From CAZRWH01 sp964603905 (lineage in GTDB: Bacteria > Patescibacteriota > Gracilibacteria > UBA1369 > UBA12470), in NCBI GenBank assembly GCA_964603905.1, contig CAZRWH010000001.1, positions 14,764 to 78,763 on the forward strand: DNA of 64,000 bases. Reading direction: 5' to 3'. The notes under the pieces were generated by a model that was not told the origin of the DNA, searched no databases, and worked only from the letters and a program-made list of their open reading frames with translations. Position numbers and translations under genes: made by a program. Positions 13,927 to 23,230 of this stretch are shown piece after piece (the first letter of the stretch is position 1; every line of letters begins with the position of its first letter).

Positions 13927-15750
13927 ATGTTCAATCTTCTTAACAACCTGGCGGAGAGGCTAAACATCAGGGTTTCTGTTATTGTTTTGGTTGTTCTTTT
14001 GTTTTCTGTTTCTACTTTGCAGACGGTTGTTACAAATGGCGGATGTGCAGGGGATTGTTCAACTACGACAAGCGTAACTTTGACTACAGACTCTACGGCA
14101 CCTAATCTTCAGTTGGTTAATCCTCCAAGTGGTGCTTTGTGTGCTTCTACTTTTGAAATGGAAATTCTTTGTGAACGTCTCGCAACTGTTTATGTTAATG
14201 GTGCCAACATTGGTACTGTTCCTGGAGATGATGGGCTTATCAATCATACTGTTAGTCTTAATTATGGGATTAATTCTTTTTTGATTTACGCAATAGACTA
14301 CTGGGGGAATCAAACTTCTGATTTGAATGTGTCTATTACTCGAAGATCTGATTGTGGTGATGGTGGTCCTGGAGGGGGAGGTGATGAGGGTCCTTATGGT
14401 GGAGGTGTGCCTGATCCTGGAGATGACCCTGACGATGATGACGACGATGATCCAGAGGAAGATCCTGCGGAAGAAGATGATGATGACGAGCCTTCTTCAG
14501 ATCCTGAAGAAGAGGAGGAAGAGTTGCCAGGGGACGAGCCTTCTTTAGATCCTGAAAAAGAAGATGAAGTTGTTGAAGAGGTACAAGAAGAAGAGCCTGA
14601 AGTCGAGGTAGCTGATGAAGACCTTTATTCTTATTGGATTCCGTATTATCCAGAGGGCGAGCCTTTTGTTTATCATGATGCAGCTTCAACATGTACTGCG
14701 GGTTGTTTGGAGGCTTTGCAAGATTTGAAGCCAAAAGCTTATTTACAAGATTCTGACGATGATGGTATCTCAGATGCTTATGAGATGTTCTTGAGTTGTG
14801 GGGAGGATCTGGATGATATATCGGTTTCTGATAATGAACTTGGTTCTTGTAGTTATATTACCTATACGGACTCGGATGTTTATGTGCGCGGACAGGCTTT
14901 GGATGAAACAACTAAGGTTGAATTTTATTTAAGTGACGATAATGGTGGATACGAATATCTTTCATCTGTTGTCCCTAATGAAAATGGCGAATTTTTCTTT
15001 AAACACCCTGCGTGGGTTGATGGAGTCTATGAGCTTGTAGCTCGAGAATATGACGAACAAAAGTTGTTGCGTGAATATGGGCATTCAATTCGTGTTGATA
15101 TAGATGAAGATGTTTATTTGGATGTTGATAATCTCCAATACGGAAAAGGGGATAATACAATTCCTATGCCACTTTTAGTTCAGACAAATGTTTTAGGAGC
15201 GGCAACACAACTCGTTTATCAAAACAATGCTAAGACATATATGATTGGAGAGACAGTTCCTATGTCTGAAGTTGTTGTTGTATGGGATGAAGAGTCTGCT
15301 TTGATTAGCAGTGGCATTTCTGATGCTGATACTGGGCGTTTCAAAGTTGAGACACCTTCTACCTTGCCGATTGGTTTTTATAATTCATATGTTTACAGTA
15401 TTGATTTGAGTAATTGGTTTATGAGTAGCTTGGCGACAGTTCAGTTTGAGATAACAATTGTGGATAAAATAATTGGATTCTTTGTTGCTACTCAGCTTCT
15501 TTGTATTATTCAATGGATTCTTTATATTATCTTGGCTGTGTTGTTGCTTATTGAAAAAAACACAGAGCACAGGAGGCGGAAGTATACTATTGGTATTTTG
15601 ACGCTGTTCTTTGTGGCATGGATTTTTTGGCCTGGATTATGGATTTGTAAGTATAGTTTGTGGCCGGTTGTTTTGGTTTTGGTTTTGTTAATTCTGAAAT
15701 TTATTTATAAAAAACTTTTTAAGAAAGACCTGGATGATAAAAACAATTAA
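13927..15750 (+). CDS. acidic membrane-anchored surface protein with Ig-like and TSP3-like modules
   Basis: 607 aa. A signal anchor (VSVIVLVVLLFSVSTLQ, about residues 17-34) is followed by an Ig-like module (FEMEILCERLATVYVNG to NSFLIYAIDYWGN). A Gly- then Asp/Glu-rich linker (about 145-230) and a thrombospondin type 3-like calcium loop (DSDDDGISDAYEMF, near 278) come next. Two further Ig-like beta modules follow. Three hydrophobic helices close the protein (about 510-595), ending with a Lys-rich tail likely in the cytoplasm. The composition implies a calcium-binding extracellular stalk. It overlaps the next gene by 17 bases, so the two are translationally coupled. No whole-protein family is recognised. 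Confidence 0.8.
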   Translation: MFNLLNNLAERLNIRVSVIVLVVLLFSVSTLQTVVTNGGCAGDCSTTTSVTLTTDSTAPNLQLVNPPSGALCASTFEMEILCERLATVYVNGANIGTVPGDDGLINHTVSLNYGINSFLIYAIDYWGNQTSDLNVSITRRSDCGDGGPGGGGDEGPYGGGVPDPGDDPDDDDDDDPEEDPAEEDDDDEPSSDPEEEEEELPGDEPSLDPEKEDEVVEEVQEEEPEVEVADEDLYSYWIPYYPEGEPFVYHDAASTCTAGCLEALQDLKPKAYLQDSDDDGISDAYEMFLSCGEDLDDISVSDNELGSCSYITYTDSDVYVRGQALDETTKVEFYLSDDNGGYEYLSSVVPNENGEFFFKHPAWVDGVYELVAREYDEQKLLREYGHSIRVDIDEDVYLDVDNLQYGKGDNTIPMPLLVQTNVLGAATQLVYQNNAKTYMIGETVPMSEVVVVWDEESALISSGISDADTGRFKVETPSTLPIGFYNSYVYSIDLSNWFMSSLATVQFEITIVDKIIGFFVATQLLCIIQWILYIILAVLLLIEKNTEHRRRKYTIGILTLFFVAWIFWPGLWICKYSLWPVVLVLVLLILKFIYKKLFKKDLDDKNN

Positions 15751-18700
15751 GAAAAACTTGGCGGTCTTGATGGTGCTATCCCTTGTTGTGATAGGAAGCT
15801 GTATTGTGCTTGCGAAAGGTAATGATGGTCTTAATATCGGTTTCGATGATTTGGATGATTTGGCTGAAGTTCAAGTGATTGTTCATAGTGGTTCTCAAGA
15901 TCGTGTTTATGTTCGTGATGCTGTGTCTGTGACAAACCCTATTGTTTTTGATGGTTTTGATTCATTGAACAGGTTGCCGTATTTGATCGAAGCTAATCTG
16001 TACGATTTCGATCATAATATAATTGGTTCTCATGAGAAGGTTGTAATTCCACTGAGCGAGGTCGCTATTGTGGTTGGGATTTTGATGGTGATTTTGGGGT
16101 TTGTTGCTTGTAAAGTTTGTAAATTAAGAATGTACTATGCTTTTATTTCGGGTCTTTTGGTTGTTTTTGCTGGTGTATTCCTGGTTGTGCCTGGAATTGA
16201 TATCGAAGGGACAAATTATTCGGCCAATATCTCTGATTTATTGTTTATAGATGTTGTTGATGTTGAAGGTTCTATTAAAGACCTAGAATCAGAGGAAGTT
16301 GTTGCCGATGTTGAAGTAGAAGCTGTTATTGAGGAAGTTCAGGAGGAAGAAGTTATCGAAGAAGAAGTAGTTGAAGAGGTGGTAGAGGATGTCGAAGTTT
16401 TGGATGTTCCTATAGCAGAAATAATTGAGGAAGAGAAAGAAGAGGTGATTGAAGTTGTGGATCTTGAAGAGGAAGAAGAACTTGAAGAAGAGGTGGTAGA
16501 TGAAGATGAAGTTGTTTTAGAGGAAGAAGAGGTCGTGATTGAAGAAATTGAAGACGAAAAGAAAGAAGAGGAAGAAGAGGTGTTTGAGGCAAAGCTGTAT
16601 GATGCTGTTGATATTGATGTGGATTCAGAAAGTCAGGCTGTGGTTGTTGCATTTACTGACGAGCAGATTGATGAGCTTTATGACTTTGAAAAATGGGTTC
16701 CTGTATTAGAGTCGTTGGAGGATATGACGTGTTTATCTGCTTTGGATGATGCTTATGATCGTCGTGTTGCTTCAATTTTTGCTGGTGTAGAGGAGGAAAC
16801 GGAGGAAGCCGTGGAGGAAGAAAATGAGGAAGAAGAGATTGAGGTTGAGGAAGTTGAAGACGAGGAACAGGAGATCGAAGAAGAAGAGGTTGAAGAGGAA
16901 GAAGAGATAGATTCTGACGTGAATTTTGAATTATGGATTCAGTGGCTTGAAGATGAAGAGGCTTGGTATACTTGGGATGATGAAGATGAGAGTTGGTATA
17001 AGTGGATTTATAATGAAGAGGTTTGGAATAGATGGAATGTAGAGGAAGAGTCTTGGGATGTTTGGAATTCTGAGCTTTTGGAATGGATTGTTATTGAAGA
17101 GGAAGACGAACTTGAAGAAGAGGTGGCCGAGGAAGAAGAGGTTGTGATTGAAGAAATTGAAGAGGAGGAAGAAGAGGACACTCCTCAATGGCATGAATGG
17201 ACTGGTGGAGGATGGGATTCTTGGCAGGAGTTGATGACAGAGGAAAAAGAGGAATTGAAAGAAGAATTGGATGAAGACGAACAAGATGAGGAAGACGAGA
17301 TCGAGGACAAAAAAACATGGTATAGATGGGGCGATCATGAAAGTTGGTCGTCATGGATTGAGCAAGAGGTTGAAGACGAGGAAGAGGAGGAGTCAAAACA
17401 ATGGCATGAATGGCTAGAAGCGAAAAATGATTTAGAAGGAGATGCTGAAGAAGACGAGGAAGAGGAGGAAGAAGAGGCTATTAGGTCTTGGTATAAATGG
17501 GATGGTTCTGAGGATGCATGGTTTAGATGGAACGTTGAAGATGAGAAATGGGAGGAGATTGAAATTGAAGATACAAATAGTATTGCCTATAAGTTAAAGA
17601 ATAAGTTCTCTGCATGGGGGCAGGCTTCATTGTCCCAGTTTGACTTTAAAGGTATTAAGGACAGTGTCTTGCATCTTTGGGATGCGTCTCAGGGGTCGGT
17701 TAGTCTTTTTGATTTCGATCTTTTGGCTGCTAGAGTTCCTTTGGAGGCAGAATTGTTTAAGAAAAATAAGGACAAAAACAAGGCAATGAATTATTTGTCG
17801 CCATGGGCTTATTCTGGTGATGATGAGGATGAAGATGATAATGATGATGACGACGATCGTGATGACGAGGAAGAAGAGAGTGAGGAGGATGAGGTTGAAG
17901 AAGTTGAAGACGAAGAACAAGAGATCGAAGAAGAGAATGAGGCTGATGAGGAGGCTGTTGTTGAGACGGAAGAATCAGATGAACTAAATGAAACTGAGGA
18001 AGAGGTTGTTGTTACTGAGGAGAAGGACGACGATAAGCAGGATGAGGATGAAGAAGAAAAAGAAGACGAATTGGTATTGCCGATTGTATCGATTTTTGAG
18101 CCTGAGAGTTGGGTAGTTGGCAATCTTGAATCGTTTGAGGATCTTGACTCTTCGTTTGGTGTTCTTGATGACATGGATAAATGTATTTCTATATTCTCTT
18201 ATATTTCTGAAGGGGAATACGAGGAGTTTTTGGAGAGTTGGCTTGATTCTAAGTTGTCGGCTGCTAGAGCTATTGCTGAAGAGGAAACTTCCAAAGCACA
18301 AGAAAAGAAGATCTTGGTTAGAAGTGTGGATGATATTGTTGTAGAGAACGTTGTTATTACTCCTAATAACCCTAATTTAGATTCGACTTTGGCGCTGGAT
18401 TACATTGTGACAAACGTTGATAGTCACCCTGGTCTTTCGTTTGACTACACTTGGCAGCGAAAGAATAATTCTGGTCAATACTATGAGATGGCATATGTTA
18501 AGAGCTCTGAAATTAAGCAGGATTTGATGAAGCCTAAATTCAAAAATATTCCTTATGGTTATGATGTGAAACGATACGAGCTTGGTTTCGATTTTGAATT
18601 TTATGGAGATGTTTATAATTCAATATATATATCCCCTGAAGGCTATGCTAGTTTCCATGACTTGTCTTCTGTTTTGGACTTTGAAGAAGGGCAACAATCG

Positions 18701-19633
18701 GTTATTGCTCCTTGGATGCCTGTTGATAGTTCTAAGATAGATTTTGATAAATCTTACTACCAAGTTAAATTGTCTGACGATGAGGATGGCAACCAGGCTT
18801 TGGTTTATTGGTCTATAGCATTGCTTGATGAGAAAAAAGAGATTGAGGTATATCTTTATTTGCTTGAAGACGAAAACTTGATGATTTTTGAATATGACAC
18901 TCTTCCTGACTCTCTTGATAGCAAGGACATTTACTCAGGTGTTCAGGATTATGGTAAAAAGCTTGCTGTAGGTGATGATGTCGAGATCTCCTATTTAGGG
19001 GTTTTCTCCAAAAAGAAATCTGTTGTTATTACTCCTTATTCTCGATTTGACGATATTGTTGGTGAAAGAGGGCCGACTCTTAATCAGTCTCTTCAGGACG
19101 GTTACACTTATAGATTAAAAGTTGTTCCTTATCTTAATAATTTCTACGGAGAGGAAGGGTATTCGCGAGAGGTTACTGTTGTTGATTATGGTGGTGATGT
19201 TGATAATGAGTCTTGCAGTGGGTATACCAATGTTTGGTATTTCTTAGGGCCGGCTAGTTTTCATACTTATCCTGATGATGTTCCTGTTGTTTCCAAGGAG
19301 TCAGATCAGATGTTGCATATGGATTTAATTGAATACTTTGGCGAAGAAGAACTAAAAAATATGTCTAGTCTTTATCTTAGGATAGATTCATTTGATTCTC
19401 GTGACGGTGGTTATTCTTTGGATTCGTCGGCTTTTTATTTGGAAGTTGCTGGTGTTGTCGAGTCTCCTGATGTTTACCATGGCGTTAAGTATTATGAGAT
19501 TGATTTAACACCATATTCGGTTTATGGATTGCCTTTGCCGACTATGGAGGTGTTTATGACTTTGCCGGCGGATGCTCCTTCGGGGGTCTATGACTTCTAT
19601 GCTTATAGTAATATTTATTATATTGAGGAATGA
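15734..19633 (+). CDS. giant Glu-rich surface protein with twelve WxxW motifs and a nidogen-like C-terminal module
   Basis: 1299 aa. TM1 is at about residues 9-27; a short extracytoplasmic domain is followed by two more hydrophobic helices (about 110-153). Residues ~175-400 and much of 490-780 are Glu/Asp-rich. Between about 397 and 613 lie twelve W-x-x-W motifs (WIQW, WYTW, WYKW, WNRW, WDVW, WHEW, WDSW, WYRW, WSSW, WHEW, WYKW, WFRW), often about ten residues apart and separated by acidic runs. The C-terminal ~400 residues include a beta-rich module (YELGFDFEFYGDVYNSIYIS, EGYASF, APWMPVD) like those of nidogen-type surface adhesins. The start overlaps the upstream gene by 17 bases; the stop overlaps the next ATG (ATGA). 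I infer a calcium-loaded adhesin or envelope component; no complete family is known to me. Confidence 0.8.
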   Translation: MIKTIKKNLAVLMVLSLVVIGSCIVLAKGNDGLNIGFDDLDDLAEVQVIVHSGSQDRVYVRDAVSVTNPIVFDGFDSLNRLPYLIEANLYDFDHNIIGSHEKVVIPLSEVAIVVGILMVILGFVACKVCKLRMYYAFISGLLVVFAGVFLVVPGIDIEGTNYSANISDLLFIDVVDVEGSIKDLESEEVVADVEVEAVIEEVQEEEVIEEEVVEEVVEDVEVLDVPIAEIIEEEKEEVIEVVDLEEEEELEEEVVDEDEVVLEEEEVVIEEIEDEKKEEEEEVFEAKLYDAVDIDVDSESQAVVVAFTDEQIDELYDFEKWVPVLESLEDMTCLSALDDAYDRRVASIFAGVEEETEEAVEEENEEEEIEVEEVEDEEQEIEEEEVEEEEEIDSDVNFELWIQWLEDEEAWYTWDDEDESWYKWIYNEEVWNRWNVEEESWDVWNSELLEWIVIEEEDELEEEVAEEEEVVIEEIEEEEEEDTPQWHEWTGGGWDSWQELMTEEKEELKEELDEDEQDEEDEIEDKKTWYRWGDHESWSSWIEQEVEDEEEEESKQWHEWLEAKNDLEGDAEEDEEEEEEEAIRSWYKWDGSEDAWFRWNVEDEKWEEIEIEDTNSIAYKLKNKFSAWGQASLSQFDFKGIKDSVLHLWDASQGSVSLFDFDLLAARVPLEAELFKKNKDKNKAMNYLSPWAYSGDDEDEDDNDDDDDRDDEEEESEEDEVEEVEDEEQEIEEENEADEEAVVETEESDELNETEEEVVVTEEKDDDKQDEDEEEKEDELVLPIVSIFEPESWVVGNLESFEDLDSSFGVLDDMDKCISIFSYISEGEYEEFLESWLDSKLSAARAIAEEETSKAQEKKILVRSVDDIVVENVVITPNNPNLDSTLALDYIVTNVDSHPGLSFDYTWQRKNNSGQYYEMAYVKSSEIKQDLMKPKFKNIPYGYDVKRYELGFDFEFYGDVYNSIYISPEGYASFHDLSSVLDFEEGQQSVIAPWMPVDSSKIDFDKSYYQVKLSDDEDGNQALVYWSIALLDEKKEIEVYLYLLEDENLMIFEYDTLPDSLDSKDIYSGVQDYGKKLAVGDDVEISYLGVFSKKKSVVITPYSRFDDIVGERGPTLNQSLQDGYTYRLKVVPYLNNFYGEEGYSREVTVVDYGGDVDNESCSGYTNVWYFLGPASFHTYPDDVPVVSKESDQMLHMDLIEYFGEEELKNMSSLYLRIDSFDSRDGGYSLDSSAFYLEVAGVVESPDVYHGVKYYEIDLTPYSVYGLPLPTMEVFMTLPADAPSGVYDFYAYSNIYYIEE

Positions 19634-20211
19634 TTATAAAAAAATTACAATTTGGTGTGTCTTTGATTGCGGCGAGTATTATTCTAATTATTGTGTTGTC
19701 TTCTGTGGCTACGGCGGGCACCTGTGTTGGGGCAGGGTATTTGATGATTACTTCTTCTCCTTCTGTTGAGAATTTCGATGAAAGTTTATCAACTTCTGCT
19801 GCTGACGTGATTATTGAGCACGTGTTCACAAGTCCTATTGAGGTTGAGGATTCGCGTGCTGAAACTCTTGGATTTGTATTGAGTATGCATGCTACAGATT
19901 TTCAGGATATTTCTGGAGAGACTAATGACACGATTACGGTTGATAATTTATATGTTATGACGGATTCCGATAATATCCTTGAATATGATGACCCTTGTGA
20001 TGACGGGACGGGTATATCTTTGTCTTGTAGTACTTATACTGCGTTTAGCGATTCTAATCAGGATGGCCTTTCGGATGACTTAGTCATTTTGGAAGGGGAT
20101 GTAAGGGCGCGCGTTGGGTATTACACTATTTATCCTAAAATCAAATTGGTTGTGCCTGGTGGGACATTAAGTGGGACTTTTAGTACGACTTTGACTTATA
20201 CTCTTATGTAA
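19630..20211 (+). CDS. WxL-like exported surface protein
   Basis: 193 aa. A signal peptide (QFGVSLIAASIILIIVLSSV, cleaved near TAG) is followed by a beta-rich domain resembling the WxL domain of Firmicutes. IEVEDSRAETLGFVLSM fits the conserved V-x-D-x-R-G...GW-x-L-x-V position with Phe instead of Trp. The C-terminus PGGTLSGTFSTTLTYTL fits the closing TYTATLTWTL with Tyr instead of Trp. It aligns along its length with the 23231 protein. The ATGA overlap makes it the third gene of the acidic operon. WxL domains bind peptidoglycan in Enterococcus and Lactobacillus; that activity is inferred here. Confidence 0.7.
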   Translation: MIIKKLQFGVSLIAASIILIIVLSSVATAGTCVGAGYLMITSSPSVENFDESLSTSAADVIIEHVFTSPIEVEDSRAETLGFVLSMHATDFQDISGETNDTITVDNLYVMTDSDNILEYDDPCDDGTGISLSCSTYTAFSDSNQDGLSDDLVILEGDVRARVGYYTIYPKIKLVVPGGTLSGTFSTTLTYTLM

Positions 20212-20212
20212 A

Positions 20213-20249
20213 AAAAGAGCCATCACTACAATTCATGATGACTCTTTTA
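20213..20249. terminator. bidirectional terminator between convergent surface operons
   Basis: AAAAGAG-C-CATCA pairs with TGATG-A-CTCTTTT around CTACAATTCA, with A/T runs on both sides. It can stop both the plus-strand operon ending at 20211 and the minus-strand operon ending at 20270. Confidence 0.8.
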
Positions 20250-20269
20250 AATGTTGTAAATGTATTTCC

Positions 20270-20926
20270 TTAGTCTTTTTTGTTAGTGAAAGCGATAATC
20301 ATTGCTGCAATAAGAATTATTGCGAGTGCACCTACGTACTTTGTGTAGCTTCTTTCGCTGTTTAGTTCCATTTCTTCTTCTACTTGGTCCATTACTCCAT
20401 ATCGCTCTTCTTTGAATTCTTTGAACTCGTCTTCTGTTACAACTTGTATTAGTATTGTTTTCCCCATCTTTACTACTGATGTTACGCCTGATCCTGCTGT
20501 CGATCCTGTGTCTTCATTGTAATATCTTGCGAATACTCCTCCGTAATAATCTCCCAAAGGTGTATCTGCTGGGATGTCGAAATCTAGTCTTACTACTGCC
20601 GTTTCGTTCCCACCGACGCTTACGATTTCTTCTTCAAGTTGTCCCCATAAGTTTACTTCTTTTGCAGGCTCGTCTTCATGGACCATTGTAGGGACATTGG
20701 ATATCGCGTTTAATTCTCCGGTTGAGTGTTGCAGGTTTAGATAGAAAGATTTTACTTCTTCGTCGTTGTTGCTTAATAAGAACTCTGTATACATTGATTC
20801 CCCTGGTGCGATTTTTAGGGTCATTGGTCCCACGTCGTCATATATTGAGCTGACGCTGAAAGTACCTGCTAGTGCGGTTCCAGCTGTTAATACTGATAGC
20901 AGTAATGCTGTGAGTAATTTTTTCAT
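20270..20926 (-). CDS. DUF916-like (WxL-interacting type) membrane-anchored protein
   Basis: 218 aa. A signal peptide (MKKLLTALLLSVLTAGTALA), an extracytoplasmic beta domain and one C-terminal helix (YVGALAIILIAAMIIAF) with the short tail TNKKD are visible. The domain follows the DUF916 pattern: APGESMYTEFLLSNNDEE, an aromatic-containing NLWGQLEEE segment, FDIPADTPLGDYYGGVF, and SVVKMGKTILIQV. It is the last gene of a four-gene minus-strand unit (22754, 21596, 20940, 20270), 13 bases after the previous one. In Firmicutes such proteins bind WxL proteins and peptidoglycan; two WxL-like genes flank this operon. Confidence 0.72.
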   Translation of the reverse strand: MKKLLTALLLSVLTAGTALAGTFSVSSIYDDVGPMTLKIAPGESMYTEFLLSNNDEEVKSFYLNLQHSTGELNAISNVPTMVHEDEPAKEVNLWGQLEEEIVSVGGNETAVVRLDFDIPADTPLGDYYGGVFARYYNEDTGSTAGSGVTSVVKMGKTILIQVVTEDEFKEFKEERYGVMDQVEEEMELNSERSYTKYVGALAIILIAAMIIAFTNKKD

Positions 20927-20939
20927 TTTTTTGTTTTGG

Positions 20940-21593
20940 TTATTTTTTATTTGGGTCGTAAAGCTGCAATAGTAATATTACGATTAAGGCCGATACAGTA
21001 GTGGTTACTATCATTAGCATATATTGTGCTGTTTTGTCGCGGTCCCAGCCTCCTGTGTATTTTGCTAGTTCATTTGGTGTTTCGGTGACAGTAATTATTA
21101 CTTGGGACACCATTCTAACTTGGGATACGACTTGGCTTTTCCCTTCTTCTACTGTTGGGACGTTTGTAGTAGAGATACCCCCGTAATATTTTCCGACAGG
21201 TGTGTTTTCTGGGACTTCAATTGTGAAATTTAAAATTACTTCCTCTTTCTTTTCAAGTTCTATACTGTTTTGGTCAAAGCTGATCCATGTGCCAACTTCT
21301 TCTGGCTTTTGTTCATTTGCATCAGGGGTGAATTTACTGTTGTCTAGTGTTGCGTCGATACCTTGTATTTCTATGTATTTTTCTGAGTCAGGTCCATTTT
21401 CGATTAATATAGAGTCTTGAATTGTTGTGCCGGGTGCAATCTCATGTATGAAGGATCTTGGTGATTCCATGTTTGGTATTGCTGGTGCTACTGCAAATCC
21501 GGTACTTATGTCAAACTTTGTTATTTCGTAATATATTGCACCTATTAGGACAAGATCTAACAGTATTAAAAGTGCTATTATTTTTTTGAGCAT
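20940..21593 (-). CDS. DUF916-like membrane-anchored protein, second paralogue
   Basis: 217 aa paralogue of its neighbours. The N-terminal hydrophobic segment (LLILLDLVLIGAIYYEI) may stay as an anchor. The beta domain has IAPGTTIQDSILIENG, VGTWISFDQN, VPENTPVGKYYGGIST and VRMVSQVIITV. A C-terminal helix (MLMIVTTTVSALIVILLLQL) precedes DPNKK. The two terminal helices predict the domain outside with both ends anchored. It starts 2 bases after the stop of the upstream paralogue, indicating tight co-translation. Confidence 0.7.
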   Translation of the reverse strand: MLKKIIALLILLDLVLIGAIYYEITKFDISTGFAVAPAIPNMESPRSFIHEIAPGTTIQDSILIENGPDSEKYIEIQGIDATLDNSKFTPDANEQKPEEVGTWISFDQNSIELEKKEEVILNFTIEVPENTPVGKYYGGISTTNVPTVEEGKSQVVSQVRMVSQVIITVTETPNELAKYTGGWDRDKTAQYMLMIVTTTVSALIVILLLQLYDPNKK

Positions 21594-21595
21594 AA

Positions 21596-22711
21596 TTATT
21601 TAACTTTTACGTTTGGAATTATGATTGTAGTCCCTTTCATTACGAAGTATGGGGGTTTGATTTTGTTCATTTTGGATAATAGTTTCCAGTCAACTCCTTT
21701 TGATAGAGCGATATCCATTAGGTTCTCATTTTTCTTTGCTGTGTATTTTTTCCCTTCTGCAAGTAGTTTCTTCATTTTTGCCTCCTTGATGTATAAGAAT
21801 GCAAATGCAATTAGGAATGCTAAGATGCTAACAATGGTTTCAACTATTGGTAGTATGATGAATGTTACGCTTTTGGACTCTGTCTTAATGGTTGATGGAT
21901 CAATATCTCCTATTATTTTAGCTCTGTAGTATTCGAAGTCTATTTTTGTAGAAAGAAGACCTGCAACTGGCACTTTGTCAAGTTTTATTGACTGTATGTT
22001 CGTATCTCCAGGTGTTATTTGGCTAAGTGAATTCTCTTGCTCTCCGATTGTGAATACGAACAGGTTTTTTGTTGTTAGCTTTGCATCAAGTCCAACGTTT
22101 ACATTCCCATTATTCTCTGTGTATATGTCTATAACGTGTGATCCTTCTTCGTTTTTTGAGTGTTTAATGCTTTGGATTGCAAAATCCCATACTTCTTCTC
22201 CTGTTACGGTTACGTAAAGTCTCTTCCCAATGTTAACGACACTTACTGTCCCCGAAGCAGCTATGCCGGTGCTTTCTATTACGGCAGGTTGTATTAGTAT
22301 TCCTCCGACATAATCACCAGGGCTTGCGTTTTCTGGTACTGTTATGCTGAAGCAACTTTCTATATTTGTTTCAGCTGGTACATCTAGTATTGTTTCTTCA
22401 GTATGGAACCATGCGCCTATGTGGTTTTTTTCGTCATCTGCCTTCTCCAGCGCAAAGTTGCCACTATCTGTTATTACGCTGTCTACGCCGTCGACTTTTA
22501 CTGATTGTAACTCCTCTTTAAGATTTGACAGTACAAAACAGTCCTCGATTGTTTCTCCCGGATCAAGTTCGAATGCAAATTGTGTTCCGCTTGCTCTTTC
22601 AATGTTTTTTGATGCTCCGATCCCCATTTTTTCTTGTCCGTGCGCAAGAGGTATTAGTAGGATTGAGAGCATTGTTGCAAGTGCAATGCTTGCCGTTATT
22701 TTTTTTGACAT
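21596..22711 (-). CDS. DUF916-like protein with transmembrane helix and C-terminal LysM domain
   Basis: 371 aa. It has a signal peptide (ASIALATMLSILLIPLAHG) and a DUF916-like domain (FELDPGETIEDCFVLSN, IGAWFHTEE, VPENASPGDYVGGILI). A second beta domain begins VVNIGKRLYVTVTGEEVWD and has NNGNVNVG, like the second domain of WxL-interacting proteins. One long helix follows (ILPIVETIVSILAFLIAFAF, about 283-308), then KEAKMKKLLAEGKK and a LysM domain (YTAKKNENLMDIALSKGVDW to VMKGTTIIIPN). By the positive-inside rule the LysM falls in the cytoplasm, which is odd for a peptidoglycan binder. Two cysteines in the first domain may be bonded. Confidence 0.78.
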   Translation of the reverse strand: MSKKITASIALATMLSILLIPLAHGQEKMGIGASKNIERASGTQFAFELDPGETIEDCFVLSNLKEELQSVKVDGVDSVITDSGNFALEKADDEKNHIGAWFHTEETILDVPAETNIESCFSITVPENASPGDYVGGILIQPAVIESTGIAASGTVSVVNIGKRLYVTVTGEEVWDFAIQSIKHSKNEEGSHVIDIYTENNGNVNVGLDAKLTTKNLFVFTIGEQENSLSQITPGDTNIQSIKLDKVPVAGLLSTKIDFEYYRAKIIGDIDPSTIKTESKSVTFIILPIVETIVSILAFLIAFAFLYIKEAKMKKLLAEGKKYTAKKNENLMDIALSKGVDWKLLSKMNKIKPPYFVMKGTTIIIPNVKVK

Positions 22712-22753
22712 GGTTTTTTGTTATTTGTTTTTATTTTTAAATTGAAAGAGGTC

Positions 22754-23020
22754 TTATTCGATTGTTAGCTCTAATAATGTTTGTACCCCTTGAGATTCGT
22801 ATATTTCCCCTTTTTCTGGGTCCTCTGTTAGAACGAATATCTCTGTCTCAGTGTCTTCTTCTGTCTCAGTGTCAGTGACTTCGGTTGTTGTATCTTCAAA
22901 GATGTTTTGTATGTTTGTTTGTAGGTTCTCTGAAGAGTCTGTCATGCTCGCTTTGACCAATACTAGAGAAGAAAACAGTAGTATCGATATCAGCAGGCTT
23001 AGCAGTAATGCTTTTTTCAT
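22754..23020 (-). CDS. small exported acidic protein
   Basis: 88 aa. A signal peptide (MKKALLLSLLISILLFSSLV) is followed by a short Thr/Glu-rich region (TTEVTDTETEEDTETEIF) and a small C-terminal segment. It is the first gene of the minus-strand DUF916 operon and has a good promoter at 23060-23088. No domain is recognised. It could be a small linker or ligand of the surface complex; this is a guess from context. Confidence 0.65.
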   Translation of the reverse strand: MKKALLLSLLISILLFSSLVLVKASMTDSSENLQTNIQNIFEDTTTEVTDTETEEDTETEIFVLTEDPEKGEIYESQGVQTLLELTIE

Positions 23021-23059
23021 GGCTGATGGTGGTTATAGGTTAAAATGCTCAGCACAGTA

Positions 23060-23088
23060 GATATACATGACCTGGTGGTATTTTTCAA
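23060..23088 (-). promoter_or_regulatory. promoter TTGAAA-17-TATATC for the DUF916 operon
   Basis: Minus-strand hexamers TTGAAA (23083-23088) and TATATC (23060-23065) at 17-base spacing lie about 40 bases before the start at 23020. Confidence 0.6.
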
Positions 23089-23121
23089 CCTAAAGTTTAG
23101 GTTTGGCATCTCTTTAAATGA

Positions 23122-23157
23122 AAAGGACACCCTGCTATAAATAGTAAGGTGTCCTTT
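23122..23157 (-). terminator. terminator downstream of the 23231 WxL-like gene
   Basis: AAAGGACACC and GGTGTCCTTT form a perfect 10-bp stem with a 16-nt loop and T runs on both sides. It insulates the WxL-like gene from the DUF916 operon. A perfect palindrome TGGCCTTAAGGCCA (23190-23203) lies between it and the stop codon. Confidence 0.8.
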
Positions 23158-23230
23158 GTTTGTTTTCTAAGTTTGTCCGTCTCGTTTTTTGGCCTTAAGG
23201 CCAGTTTTGATTTACAATTAATCTTGTTGA

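Noticed and set aside
17809..18174. Ser-rich minus-strand frame of 121 codons
   Set aside because: Antisense of Glu/Asp-rich codons naturally gives Ser/Phe/Leu-rich frames; no independent support.
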